From positions 690,160,708-690,224,707 of the forward strand of contig NC_133326.1 in NCBI RefSeq assembly GCF_042186555.1: DNA of 64,000 nt. Direction: 5' to 3'. This DNA is from Aquarana catesbeiana (Eukaryota; Chordata; Amphibia; Anura; Ranidae). Both the position numbers and the translations under genes were made by a program. The notes below the pieces were generated by a model, which was not told where the DNA came from, made no database searches, and was given only the letters and a program-made list of their open reading frames with translations. Shown here piece by piece: positions 20,746 to 30,929 of the stretch (position 1 is its first letter; each line of letters opens with the position of its first letter).

Positions 20746-23700
20746 TTATTCGGTTACATCAGCATCAGGTGCTTGGTAGCTGGTGGTGATCCAAGACTCA
20801 TTCATTTTTATGAAGGTCAGCCGATCGACCGAGTCGGTGGACAGACGCACCCTGTGATCGGTTACCACGCCTCCAGCAGCACTGAATGTGCGTTCCGAAA
20901 GAACGCTGGATGCAGGACAGGCCAGTAGCTCAATTGCATACTGTGCAAGCTCTGGCCAGTGATCCATCCTCAAGACCCAGTAACCCAGAGGATTTTCGGT
21001 GGGAAAGGTGTCCAAGTCTGATCTTGCCCCTAGGTATTCCTGCACCATGTAAAACAGACGCTGGCGATGGTTGCTGGAACCGATCATACCTTGGGGCTGC
21101 GGACCAAAAAATTGTCTGAACGCATCGGTCAGACGGCCACCTTCTCCACCGCTCCTTCTTTGACTGACCGAAGCCTCAGCAACACGTTGTCCAGAAACAG
21201 GAGTTTGTAACCTCCCAGTCTCTGGGAACGCGTTGCACAGACCTTTCTGCAAGGCCTCCCGAAGATGTTTCATCCTCTGCTCCCTCTGCGATGGCAAGAT
21301 AAGGTCCGCAACCTTACCCTTGTAACGTGGATCAAGGAGGGTTGCCAGCCAGTATTGGTCCTTCTCCTTGATACCACGAATACGAGGATCCTTACGCAGG
21401 CTTTGCAGGATCAGGGAGGCCATGCAGCGTAGGTTTGCTGAGGCATTCGGTCCGGAGTCCTCTGGGTCACTAAGAACGACATGGTCCGCAGCCACCTCCT
21501 CCCAGCCACGTACAAGTCCATGTGTTTCTTGGGACTGATCCCTTAAAGACTGCTGCTGATGCTGAGTGCCAGGCTCCACCTCCATACTGACACAATCTTC
21601 CTCCTCCTCCTCTTCCTCCTCGTCCTCTTCCTGTGTGATCGGCGGGCACGCAGGAACACTGTCTGGATAAAGGGGGCCTTGAGAGCTAAGGAAGTCCTCC
21701 TCTTCCTGCCTCTGTTCTGCCTCAAGTGCCCTGTCCATTATTCCACGCAGCGTGTGCTCCAACAGGTGGACAAGGGGGACAGTGTCACTGATGCATGCAC
21801 TGTCACTGCTCACCATCCTCGTGGCCTCCTCGAATGGTGACAGGACAGTGCATGCATCCCTGATCATGGCCCACTGGCGTGGGGAAAAAAAACCAAGCTC
21901 CCCTGACCCTGTCCTGGTGCCATAGTCGCACAGGTACTCATTGATGGCCCTCTGCTGCGTGTGCAGCCGCTGCAGCATGGCCAACGTTGAGTTCCACCTG
22001 GTGGGCATGTCACAGATTAGGCGGTTCTTGGGCAGGTTAAACTCCTTTTGGAGGTCCGTCAGCCGAGCACTGGCATTATATGACCGGCGGAAATGCACAC
22101 AGACTTTCCTGGCCTGCCTCAGGACATCCTGTAAGCCCGGGTACCTGCCCAAGAACCGCTGCACCACCAAGTTAAGGACGTGAGCCAAACAGGGCACATG
22201 GGTCATTTGTCCCTGTCGGAGGGCAGAGAGGAGGTTGGTGCCATTGTCGCAAACCACCATTCCTGCCTTAAGTTGGCGTGGCGTCAACCACCTCTGAACC
22301 TGCCCCTGCAGAGCTGACAGAACCTCTGCCCCAGTGTGGCTCCTGTCCCCCAAGCACACCAGCTCAAGCACCGCATGGCATCTTTTGGCCTGCGTACTTG
22401 CGTAGCCCCTTGAACGCCTACGGAGCACCGCTGGTTCCGAGGAAGAGGCCATGGAGGAAGAAGAAGAGGAGGGGGTGGAGGAGAGAGGTGTGTCACAATC
22501 AGCATTTTGGAGGCGTGGTGGCGGAACAACCTCCAACACTACTGCACCTTGTCCTGCATCCTTCCCAGCTGCCAGCAGAGTCACCCAATGCGCCGTGAAA
22601 CTTAGGTAACGTCCCTGTCCATGCCTGCTGGACCATGAGTCAGCGGTAATATGCACCTTACCGCTGACCGCCCTGTCCAGCGAGGCATGGACATTGCCTT
22701 CCACATGCCGGTAGAGAGCCGGAATCGCCTTCCGTGAGAAAAAGTGGCGTTTGGGTACCTGCCACTGAGGAACCGCACATTCCACAAACTCACGGAAGGG
22801 GGCAGAGTCTACCAACTGAAAAGGCAGCAGTTGAAGTGCTAGCAATTTTGCCAAGCTAGCATTCAACCGCTGGGCATGTGGATGGCTGGGAGCAAACTTC
22901 TTTCGGCGGTGCAGCAGCTGGGGCAGGGAAATTTGCCTGGTACAATCTGACGTCGGTGTACCAAAAGCAGATTGCCCACAAGTACTTGGCTGTGACACAC
23001 CTAATTCTACACCTTCATTCCTCTCACTGTAGGTCTCAGAGAGGACTGAAGGTCTAGTGGGGTTGGAAATCTCAGCTGATGAGGAGCAAGGAGAGATCCT
23101 CTTTGTTCTTTGGTGTGGGTCTTTTAGATACGCTTGCCAACGAACTGCATGGCAGGTCAACATATGTCTGGTCAAGCATGTGGTACCCAAGCGGGAGATA
23201 TTTTGGCCACGCGAGATACGCTTGAGACATATGTTGCAAATAGCAGCGGTGCGATCTGATGCACTCGTCTCAAAAAAGGCCCACACCAAAGAACTTTTTG
23301 AATAACGCGCAGAGACTGCAGCGCCCTGCACATGTGGAGCTTTGGGGTGTGATGCAGTCAATGTGCTGCCCTTAGGCTGGCCCCTGGAGGGCATCCTGCC
23401 TCGTTGGTGATGTGCTGCCGCCTCCTCCTCCTCCTCCTCCTCCTCCTCCTCCTCCTCCTCCTCCTCCTCTCTCCTATCAGGCACCCACGTTGAGTCAGTG
23501 ACCTCATCATCCCCTCCCTCCTCATCACTGGAGCAAACCTGGCAGTATGCTGCAGCAGGGGGAGCATGACTGCCAGATTGCTGTCCTTCTTGGGCACCCC
23601 CTCTGTCCGCGCTCATGTTACTGCCTTCATCGAGCTCAGTATCGTCATCAGAGCCTTCCAAACGCTGGGCATCCTCCTGGAGCATGTACCCAACACTGTG

Positions 23701-24045
23701 GTCAAACAGTTCGAGGGAATCCTCATGAGGACATGGTGGAGCTAGGGAAGGAGTCACTGATGACATTGAGCTGAGGGAAGAGGCCGCTGCTTTGCCAGAC
23801 AAAGCACCCTGGGCATGGGTGAGAGAGGATGAGGAGGATGAGGACGGCTTGGTCATCCACTCGACCAAGTCTTCCGCATGTTGCGGCTCAACATGGCCAG
23901 CTGCCGAAAAAAAGGCCAAGCGTGTCCCATGGCCACGTGCTGATGAGGATGCACCGTCTCCACGACCAGCACTAGACACAGAGCCTGCTTGCCCTCTCTT
24001 ATTGGCTTGTGACTGTCTGCCTCTCCTTCTTGGCCTTCCAGACAT
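20746..24045 (-). CDS. hAT transposase with BED zinc finger
   Basis: An open frame of 1099 codons from ATG at 24045 (MSGRPRRRGRQSQ). The frame extends 13 codons upstream only to a GTG, so the ATG is preferred. Residues about 192-208 are a Glu tract encoded by GAG repeats. Residues 245-300 form a BED zinc finger (SLVWAFF, CNIC, then HMLTCH). RNase-H-like core motifs follow: TADSWSS near 468, VCDNGTN near 597, CLAHVLNLVV near 620, TRWNST near 683 and DPRYKGK near 905. The C-terminal dimerisation block has HWPELAQYA and SSVLSERTFSAAGGVV near 1052. The enzyme would cut and paste this hAT family in the nucleus. No stop or frameshift was seen. A ZBED-like domesticated gene is less likely because TIRs and target duplications are intact. 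Confidence 0.93.
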   Translation of the reverse strand: MSGRPRRRGRQSQANKRGQAGSVSSAGRGDGASSSARGHGTRLAFFSAAGHVEPQHAEDLVEWMTKPSSSSSSSLTHAQGALSGKAAASSLSSMSSVTPSLAPPCPHEDSLELFDHSVGYMLQEDAQRLEGSDDDTELDEGSNMSADRGGAQEGQQSGSHAPPAAAYCQVCSSDEEGGDDEVTDSTWVPDRREEEEEEEEEEEEEEEEAAAHHQRGRMPSRGQPKGSTLTASHPKAPHVQGAAVSARYSKSSLVWAFFETSASDRTAAICNICLKRISRGQNISRLGTTCLTRHMLTCHAVRWQAYLKDPHQRTKRISPCSSSAEISNPTRPSVLSETYSERNEGVELGVSQPSTCGQSAFGTPTSDCTRQISLPQLLHRRKKFAPSHPHAQRLNASLAKLLALQLLPFQLVDSAPFREFVECAVPQWQVPKRHFFSRKAIPALYRHVEGNVHASLDRAVSGKVHITADSWSSRHGQGRYLSFTAHWVTLLAAGKDAGQGAVVLEVVPPPRLQNADCDTPLSSTPSSSSSSMASSSEPAVLRRRSRGYASTQAKRCHAVLELVCLGDRSHTGAEVLSALQGQVQRWLTPRQLKAGMVVCDNGTNLLSALRQGQMTHVPCLAHVLNLVVQRFLGRYPGLQDVLRQARKVCVHFRRSYNASARLTDLQKEFNLPKNRLICDMPTRWNSTLAMLQRLHTQQRAINEYLCDYGTRTGSGELGFFSPRQWAMIRDACTVLSPFEEATRMVSSDSACISDTVPLVHLLEHTLRGIMDRALEAEQRQEEEDFLSSQGPLYPDSVPACPPITQEEDEEEEEEEEDCVSMEVEPGTQHQQQSLRDQSQETHGLVRGWEEVAADHVVLSDPEDSGPNASANLRCMASLILQSLRKDPRIRGIKEKDQYWLATLLDPRYKGKVADLILPSQREQRMKHLREALQKGLCNAFPETGRLQTPVSGQRVAEASVSQRRSGGEGGRLTDAFRQFFGPQPQGMIGSSNHRQRLFYMVQEYLGARSDLDTFPTENPLGYWVLRMDHWPELAQYAIELLACPASSVLSERTFSAAGGVVTDHRVRLSTDSVDRLTFIKMNESWITTSYQAPDADVTE

Positions 24046-24080
24046 ACTAATGGCCTGTAGCTGCACTAAGCTGGGATAGA

Positions 24081-25045
24081 ACACCTGTAATTTTCTTCAA
24101 GTAGCTTTATATACTGTAACCAGACAAGCCTGCCTGTCAGTAGGAAGATAACAGGAACGGATCTAGCTGAACACTGTGAGCAGGACGCACTGTACTAAAT
24201 GTAAATAGTCTAGCTGCCTGACCGTGGTACTAATAGGATCAAATAGAACACCTGTAATTTTCTTCAGGTAGCTTTATATACTGTAACCAGACAAGCCTGC
24301 CTGTCAGTAGGAAGATAACAGGAACGGATCTAGCTGTACACTGTGAGCAGGACGCACTGTACTAAATGTAAATAGTCTAGCTGCCTGACCGTGGTACTAA
24401 TAGGATCAAATAGAACACCTGTAATTTTCTTCAGGTAGCTTTATATACTGTAACCAGACAAGCCTGCCTGTCAGTAGGAAGATAACAGGAACGGATCTAG
24501 CTGTACACTGTGAGCAGGACGCACTGTACTAAATGTAAATAGTCTAGCTGCCTGACCGTGGTACTAATAGGATCAAATAGAACACCTGTAATTTTCTTCA
24601 GGTAGCTTTATATACTGTAACCAGACAAGCCTGCCTGTCAGTAGGAAGATAACAGGAACGGATCTAGCTGAACACTGTGAGCAGGACACACTGTACTAAA
24701 TGTAAATAGTCTAGCTGCCTGACCGTGGTACTAATAGGATCAAATAGAACACCTGTAATTTTCTTCAGGTAGCTTTATATACTGTAACCAGACAAGCCTG
24801 CCTGTCAGTAGGAAGATAACAGGAACGGATCTAGCTGAACACTGTGAGCAGGACACACTGTACTAAATGTAAATAGTCTAGCTGCCTGACCGTGGTACTA
24901 ATAGGATCAAATAGAACACCTGTAATTTTCTTCAGGTAGCTTTATATACTGTAACCAGACAAGCCTGCCGGTCAGTAGGAATTTAACAGGAACGGATCTA
25001 GCTGAACACTGTGAGCAGGACGCACTGCATTAAATGTAAATAGTC
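24081..25045 (-). repeat. 167-bp tandem repeat, six units, upstream of transposase
   Basis: ACACCTGTAATTTTCTTCAG recurs at 24081, 24248, 24415, 24582, 24749 and 24916, exactly 167 bp apart with few differences; the last unit is cut short near 25045. Each unit carries a TATATAAAG box on the - strand pointing at the transposase. The low divergence indicates recent amplification. Confidence 0.93.
24105..24113 (-). promoter_or_regulatory. Candidate TATA box of hAT transposase
   Basis: TATATAAAG on the - strand, about 60 nt upstream of the ATG at 24045. The same box is repeated in each 167-bp unit further upstream. Transcription start is not known. Confidence 0.45.
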
Positions 25046-25579
25046 TAGATAGAAGATAACAGGAACGGATCTAGCTAAACTGAATACAGTGTATATATAT
25101 ATATGCAACACCTGGGATGCATATATATACACAATACACTGTAAGTGCAGCTAACTGACTGACTGTTCTGCCTAATCTATCTAACTCAAATCAAATGACA
25201 CTGTCTCTCTCTCTCTCTATCTCTCAGCACACCGGAACACACACTACACAGGGCCGCCGTGCAGGCGGCCTTATATAGTGTGGGGTGTGTACTAAATGCC
25301 CTGAGCCGTAATTGGCCAAAGCCACCCTGGCTTTGGCCAATTACAGCTCTCTCTACTGACAGCGCTGTGATTGGCCAAGCATGCGGGTCATAGTGCATGC
25401 TTGGCCAATCATCAGCCAGCAATGCACTGCGATGCCGCAGTGAATTATGGGCCGTGACGCGCCACACGAATTTAGCGCGAACGGCCCATAACGTTCGCAA
25501 TTCGGCGAACGATCGAACAGCCGATGTTCGAGTCGAACATGGGTTCGACTCGAACACGAAGCTCATCCCTAGTGACAAC

Positions 25580-26094
25580 CATGACAATTCTCTCCCATTG
25601 AACTCAAACCACAAATGATAGTTGGCTTGTATCACCGAGAATCACTTGGCTGCTTTGTTTGCAAACAGGAGCATAAAAGGAACTTACATTTTTATGTGGC
25701 TACAGACTCATGTCACATAGGTCGGGACTGATCAGTACTTTCCCCTTCCCACATTCACCTGAAGGCCCAGGCAGATTTCAGTTCTGATGATCAGTCTAAC
25801 AAGGGTAGATGCCTAGTCTCTATATATAAAATCCAGGGATTTGGAGTGTGGTTGTGTCCACTCCCACAATGCCATTTGAAATGCTTGTGAAAGGTTAAAA
25901 AAAAAAAAAAAAATTATTGATTATAGTTGGAACTCCGCTTTAAGCTTGTTCAATTAAGCTTTGACAAAAAATAAAAAAAATCGTGAAGCTGATTGGTGAT
26001 CAATGCTGGGGTGGAACTATCATAAGTATTGAGGCTTGATAATGTATATAACTTTTATTGAGAGATATGAAGTGAATAAAATTTGATTGATATA
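25580..26094. other. Unassigned AT-rich intergenic DNA
   Basis: No credible frame, TIR pair or tandem repeat. There is an A-run at about 25897-25915. Confidence 0.45.
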
Positions 26095-27427
26095 CAGTGC
26101 AATGAAGAATTATTTGCCCCCTTCCTTATTTATTAATTTTTTTGCATATTCATCACACTTAAATGATTCAGATCATCAAACACATTTTAATGTTGCACAA
26201 AGATAACCATAGTCAATACAAAATGCAGTTTTCAAATGATGATTTCAAGGGAAAAAAGCTGTCAAAACCTGCTTGTCCCTATGTGAAAAAGTAATTGCCC
26301 CCCCTAAACCTAATAAATGGTTGTGCCACTCTTTGCGGCAACAACTGCAATCAAGCATTAACCCAAGCACGCTTGAGCTTGAGGTCAGGAACTGATGCCC
26401 GGACATTCTCCATCAGGATTTTCTGGTAGAGCGTAGAATTCATGGTTCCATCAATTATAGCAAGTCATCCAGGTCCTGAATCTGCAAAGCAGGCCCAGAC
26501 CATCACACTACCAAAGCCATATGTGACTATTGGTATGATGTTCCTTTTATGAAACGCTGTGTTAGTTTTACACCAGACGTAATGGAATGCACACCTTACA
26601 AAAATTTCAACGTTTGTCTCAACAGTCCACAGAATATTTGCCCAAAAGTCTTGGGGATAATCAAGATGTTTTTTTGGCAAATGTGAGACGAGCCTTTGTG
26701 TTCTTTTTGGTCAGCAGTGGCTTTCATCTTGGAACTCTCCCATGGATGCAATTTGTACCCAGTCTCTTCCTTGATGTTGAATCATGAACTCTGACCTTAC
26801 CTGAGGCTAGTGAGGCCTGCAGTTCTTTAGATGTTGTTCTGGGTTCATTTATGACCTCCTGGATGAGTCATCCTTGTGCCCTTGGAGTAGTTTGGTAGGC
26901 TGGCCACTCCTGGTAAGGTTCACTACTGTTCCAAATTTTCTCCATTTGCGGATAATGGCTCTCACTGTGGTTCGCTGGAATCCCAAAGCCTTAGAAATGG
27001 CTTTGTAACCCTTTCCAGACTGATAAGTATCAATTACTTTGTTTCTCATCTGTTCTTGATTTTCTTTGATTTGCAGCATGATGTGTTGCGTTTTGAGATC
27101 TGTTAAGTGATTTCTTGATTCGACAGGTATGGCAGTAATCAGGCCCGGGTGTGGCAAGTGAAATTTAACTCAGCTTTCCTTAAAATGTGGTTAATCACAG
27201 TTCATTCATGGTTTTTAAATTCCTTTTTTTATATAGGCTCAGGCAGGTTTGGATAGCTTTTTTCACTAAATAAATTAAATCTTCATTTAAAAACTGCATT
27301 TTGTATTTACTTGGGTTATCTTTGTGTAATACTAAAATGTGTTTAATGATCTGAATCATTTCATTGTGATAAATATGCAAAAGAGAAAAAAATACAGGAA
27401 GGGGGCAAATACTTGTTTACAACACTG
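26095..27427 (-). mobile_element. Decayed Tc1-type transposon
   Basis: TA-flanked ends CAGTGCAATGAAGAATTATT and the complement of AAACAAG...CACTG are inverted and share ATTTGCCCCC. Transposase remnants lie on the - strand. The segment coding for the second and third catalytic residues is missing or unrecognisable. Confidence 0.8.
26465..27157 (-). pseudogene. Tc1 transposase remnant
   Basis: Two fragments in different frames. The N-terminal part (27157-26849) has QEQMRNKVIDTYQSGKGYKA and an HTH region (ISKALGFQRTTVRAIIRKW). The second part (26680-26465) has DFWANILWTVETNVEIF and GFGSVMVWACF. The usual WSDE is WTVE, so the first catalytic Asp is lost. The rest of the catalytic domain is absent. 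Confidence 0.8.
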
Positions 27428-28182
27428 TATGTCATTATGTGTGGGTCCCATAAAAGTTCACTGTTCTGACTATTCTTGGTATAAATAATTTTTTTGAAAT
27501 GTCACTTTTGTTGGAGCAAATCCTAGAGGTGTGCCAGTTTCTCATTTATGCATCTCCAAACAAAGTTATTTAGCCACTTTAACCCCCTTCCAGTCCAGGC
27601 CAATTTTCAGCTTTTAGGGCCATCAATTTTTCAGTGACAATTACTCAGGCAGGCAACACTGTACCCAAATTACATTTTTTATCATTTTTTTAGACAGATT
27701 CTTTTAATCACTACTTTTTTCACTATATAAAACAAAAAATACCAAAGGTTTTGAAAAATGTATTCTGCTGCATTATTTTAGTTAAACTAACCCAAAACAG
27801 TGTGTATTATTTAGTCTGTATGAACGTTATAGAGTCTACAAGCTATGATATATATATTTGAAAACTGAGCAGTGCTCATGTACTGATGGCCTATTCAGGA
27901 GACCCTAAAATTCAGGGACAGCACAAATAACCCCCAAATGACCCCTTTTTGGAAAGTAGGCAGTCCAGGTAAGAGGCTACTGAGTTTTTTTATTGTTTTG
28001 TCAGTTTTTTTGAAAATGAAGAAATTAAATAAAATGTGTTTGTTTTTTCACAAAGTGGTAATTTTAACAGGTTATTTCTCACACATAACATAGGTATACT
28101 TGCAATTACACACCAAACACATTCTGCTATGTCTACTGTGTATGGGAATACCACATGTGTGAGACTCTTTCACAGCCTAGAT

Positions 28183-28319
28183 CAGTGATGGCAAACCTTG
28201 GCACCCCAGATGTTTTGGAACTACATTTCCCATGATGCTCAACTACACTGCAGAGTGCAATGAGCATCATGGGAAATGTAGTTCCAAAACACCTGGGGTG
28301 CCACGGTTCGCCATCACTG
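28183..28319. mobile_element. 137-bp palindromic hAT MITE
   Basis: Nearly the whole element is an inverted repeat: CAGTGATGGCAAACCTTGGC on the left and its complement on the right, with arms of about 58 bp. Flanking octamers GCCTAGAT and GCCTAAGA partly match. It includes the word AACTACATTTCCCATGATGC. Confidence 0.8.
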
Positions 28320-28341
28320 GCCTAAGAATAGAAGGGCTTAA

Positions 28342-28831
28342 AGGGGTTGTAAAGGTATAAATTTTTTCACCCTAATGCATTCTATGCATTAAGGTGAAAA
28401 AACTTTTGACAATACCGCCGCCCCAAGCCCCCCCGTTTTACTTACCTGACACCTCGAAACTCAGCCGCTCGCTCCCGACCTCCAGTTCGCCGCTCAGCCT
28501 GGTCGCTCATTGGCTATAGTGGATGGATTGAAAGCAGCGCAGCCATTGGCTTGCGCTGCTGTCAATCACATCCAATGACGCGGCGCGCCGAGTGATACAG
28601 CGAGCGGCTATTGCCGCCGGCTGTATCAAGGGAGCGCGCCCGCAAGAACTAACCACCATGCGAGGGAACTCGCATTAAGGTGGTTAGTTCTTGCGGGGAG
28701 GAGCTGAAACAGCCACTGAGGGACCCCAGAAGATCAGGTTCGGGGCCACTCTGTGCAGAACGAGCTGCACAGTGAAGGTAAGTATAACATGTTTGTTATT
28801 TTTTTTTTTTTAAATTACCTTTACAACCCCT
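28342..28831. mobile_element. TTAA-flanked MITE (AGGGGTTGTAAAGG ends)
   Basis: TTAA at 28338-28341 and 28832-28835, with inverted ends AGGGGTTGTAAAGGTA and the complement of TACCTTTACAACCCCT. The interior has an inverted repeat (AAGAACTAACCACCATGCGA against TTAAGGTGGTTAGTTCTTGC, about 28644-28695). It interrupts a ~350-bp tandem unit. Confidence 0.85.
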
Positions 28832-29560
28832 TTAAAATCCAAGGAGCACCTTCAGGCATTCCATTTTGCATAAATAACGCATCTAATTTTCTGACTACCT
28901 ATCACATTTTGGAGGCCCTAAAGCACCAGGACCAGTGTTAACACCCACAAAATTACCCTATTTTGGAAAGCAATCACTCCAAGGTATTTTCGTAAGACAT
29001 AATGAGACTTCAGAAAATGTAATTTTTTGCCACAAGTTTTTTACACAAAGTTGTCAATTAATAAGATAGTTCTAACAAACAGCATTGACATATCTGGAAA
29101 TACACCTCAAAAACACATTTTACTACTCCTGAGTATGGCGATACCACATGTGTGAGACTTTTTCACAGCCTAGGCACACAGAGGGGCCCAAAATCCAAGG
29201 AGCACCTTTAGGCTTTCTAGGGGCACGATCTATGAATCTAATTTCCTGACTACCCACATTCCTGGAGCACCAGGACAGAAGAAACACCCTCCAAATGACC
29301 CAATTTTGGAGACTAAACACCCCAAGATATTTTTAAGAACTATGTCTTTTAAAGACTTCATTTTTTTGCCACAAGATTTTGGAAAAAAAAATTGTCAATT
29401 TAATAAGATATTGCTCACACATAGCATGAGCATATTTAGAATTACACCACAAAACACATTCTGCTACTCCTCCCGAGTATGGGGATACGACATGTGTGAG
29501 ACTTTTTCACAGCCAAGCCACACAGAGGGGCTCAGCACCCAAGAAGCACCTTGACCGCTT

Positions 29561-30358
29561 CCAGTCTGGGCCAATTCTGCCATTTCTCGCCTACATGTAT
29601 AAAACATTGTTTTTTGCTAGAAAACTACTTAGACAAGCCCAAACATTAAATATTTTTTTAAGAAAAGTATTCACTTTAATTGGAATACACAAAACACAAT
29701 ATAATACCCAATTATTTTCTAAAATATAAAAGATGATGTATGCCAAGTAAATTGTCACGCTTTAAAATTGCGTATCAGTTTAGGGTTACACAGGAGATCT
29801 AGAGCAAGAATTATTGCTCTCACTCTGATGTCTGCGGTGATACCTCGAATTTGTGGTGTGATCACCATTTACATATACGTGTGGGACAGGTGCATGCATT
29901 TGCAAGTGTGCGCAAGCACGGGCAGACGGGGCGCTTTAGATTTTTTTTTCATTTTATTATTTATTTTATTTATTAAAAAAAACATTTTTACATTATCGCT
30001 TTAATTTATTTTTTTGATCAACTTTATTGCTGTCACAAGGGATGAACAACATCCTTTGTGACAGCATGGCCATGACATGTCCTCTTTATGGAGAGATCTG
30101 GGGTCTATTAGACCCCAGACCTCTCCTCTGGCCTCCAATGCAGCCGATCAGATACAAATTGGTCTGATAGACTGCTTCCCTGGCTGGGTAACAGCCAGGT
30201 AAACAAACAACCAAAACCACAAGTGATAAAATCCTTATTGCCTCCCGGTTTCTGACATCACACAGTGGGAGGAACAACATGAGCCAGATGCTGCTGGTTG
30301 TTTCTTTACTGGGCTCCCTGATAGACACCGGTGGAAAGGGGGGACCTTCTGCAGCCTG
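29561..30358. other. MITE-derived DNA with inverted hairpin pair
   Basis: No gene. Hairpin B is at 30029-30065 (GCTGTCACAAGGGATG stem) and hairpin A at 30090-30126 (GGAGAGATCTGGGGTC stem). This is the same pair as at 547-648 but on the opposite strand and with compensating stem changes. The rest resembles TTAA MITE interior sequence. Confidence 0.5.
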
Positions 30359-30361
30359 TAA

Positions 30362-30729
30362 GGCCTCTTTCTCACGGGGCGGATCCGCTGGCCCAGCGGG
30401 GATCGCTCCGCCGATCCCCGCTGAGCAGGAAGATGACAGGTGCATCGCTGCACACTGTGCAGCGATGCACCTGTCAGAGCGCCGCTCTCCCCTATGGGGG
30501 GATCGGATGATGACGGACTGTAGTGTCCGTCGTCACCCGATCCGATCCGAAAACGGATGGAAAAGTAGGTTTTTCCTCCGTTACACTTTTGGGATCGGAG
30601 CGGGTCGGATGTCAGCGGACATGTCACCGCTGACATCCGACGCTCCATAGGGATGAATGTATGTCCGTTTTTTCATCTGAAAACGGAAGGATGAAAAACG
30701 GACATACGGATCGTCCATGTGAAAGAGGC
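30362..30729 (-). mobile_element. Harbinger-like MITE copy 2
   Basis: TAA-flanked (30359-30361 and 30730-30732), with ends GGCCTCTTTCTCACGGGG and the complement of GTCCATGTGAAAGAGGC. It is the inverse of the copy at 11748-12138, sharing AAAACGGATGGAAAAGTAGG and ATGTCACCGCTGACATCCGA. Confidence 0.85.
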
Positions 30730-30929
30730 TAAAGTAATCCAAGCTGACCTTTAGCTGCTCGGATTACTTTTACTGGCTTCAGAATCCCTGGTACCCGTAC
30801 GTCAGTGGACAAGAAGAGGTTATGGTGCTCTAGGAGCATAAATTACACATCTGAATTCCTAACTATCTATCACATTTTTGGAAGCCCTGGAGAACCAGGA
30901 CAGTGGAAACAATTGGGCACACTGGCTCT

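Larger units (their letters stand above)
19013..25571 (-). mobile_element. Complete autonomous hAT transposon
   Basis: Ends are inverted: TAGGGATGAGCCGAAC on the left and the complement of GAAGCTCATCCCTA on the right. A perfect 8-bp target duplication GTGACAAC flanks it (19005-19012 and 25572-25579). It contains one long intact transposase frame on the - strand (20746-24045), a 142-bp tandem repeat on the 3' side and a 167-bp tandem repeat on the promoter side. The perfect target duplication plus the open frame suggest recent insertion. Related non-autonomous copies in the window lie at 51537-54241 and 34546-35895. Confidence 0.95.
27580..29560. repeat. ~350-bp tandem repeat, about 3 units, with MITEs
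   Basis: Shared words such as ACCACATGTGTGAGACT (about 28151, 29141) and ACATGTGTGAGACTTTTTCA (about 29490), CAAGGAGCACCTT and CAAAACACATT recur with a period of about 346 bp once the MITEs at 28183 and 28342 are removed. Further units occur at 30835-30925 and 48980-49690. The opening part (27580-27850) resembles the TTAA MITE consensus. Confidence 0.65.

Noticed and set aside
23420..23470. Microsatellite as independent repeat feature
   Set aside because: The (CCT)n run is in frame within the intact transposase and codes for a Glu tract.
24046..24084. Thirteen-codon N-terminal extension of the hAT transposase
   Set aside because: The first codon at 24084 is GTG, not ATG; the extension lies in the promoter repeat.
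30235..30650. Frames of 119-137 codons on both strands
   Set aside because: They overlap the Harbinger MITE at 30362-30729 and have no recognisable domain.
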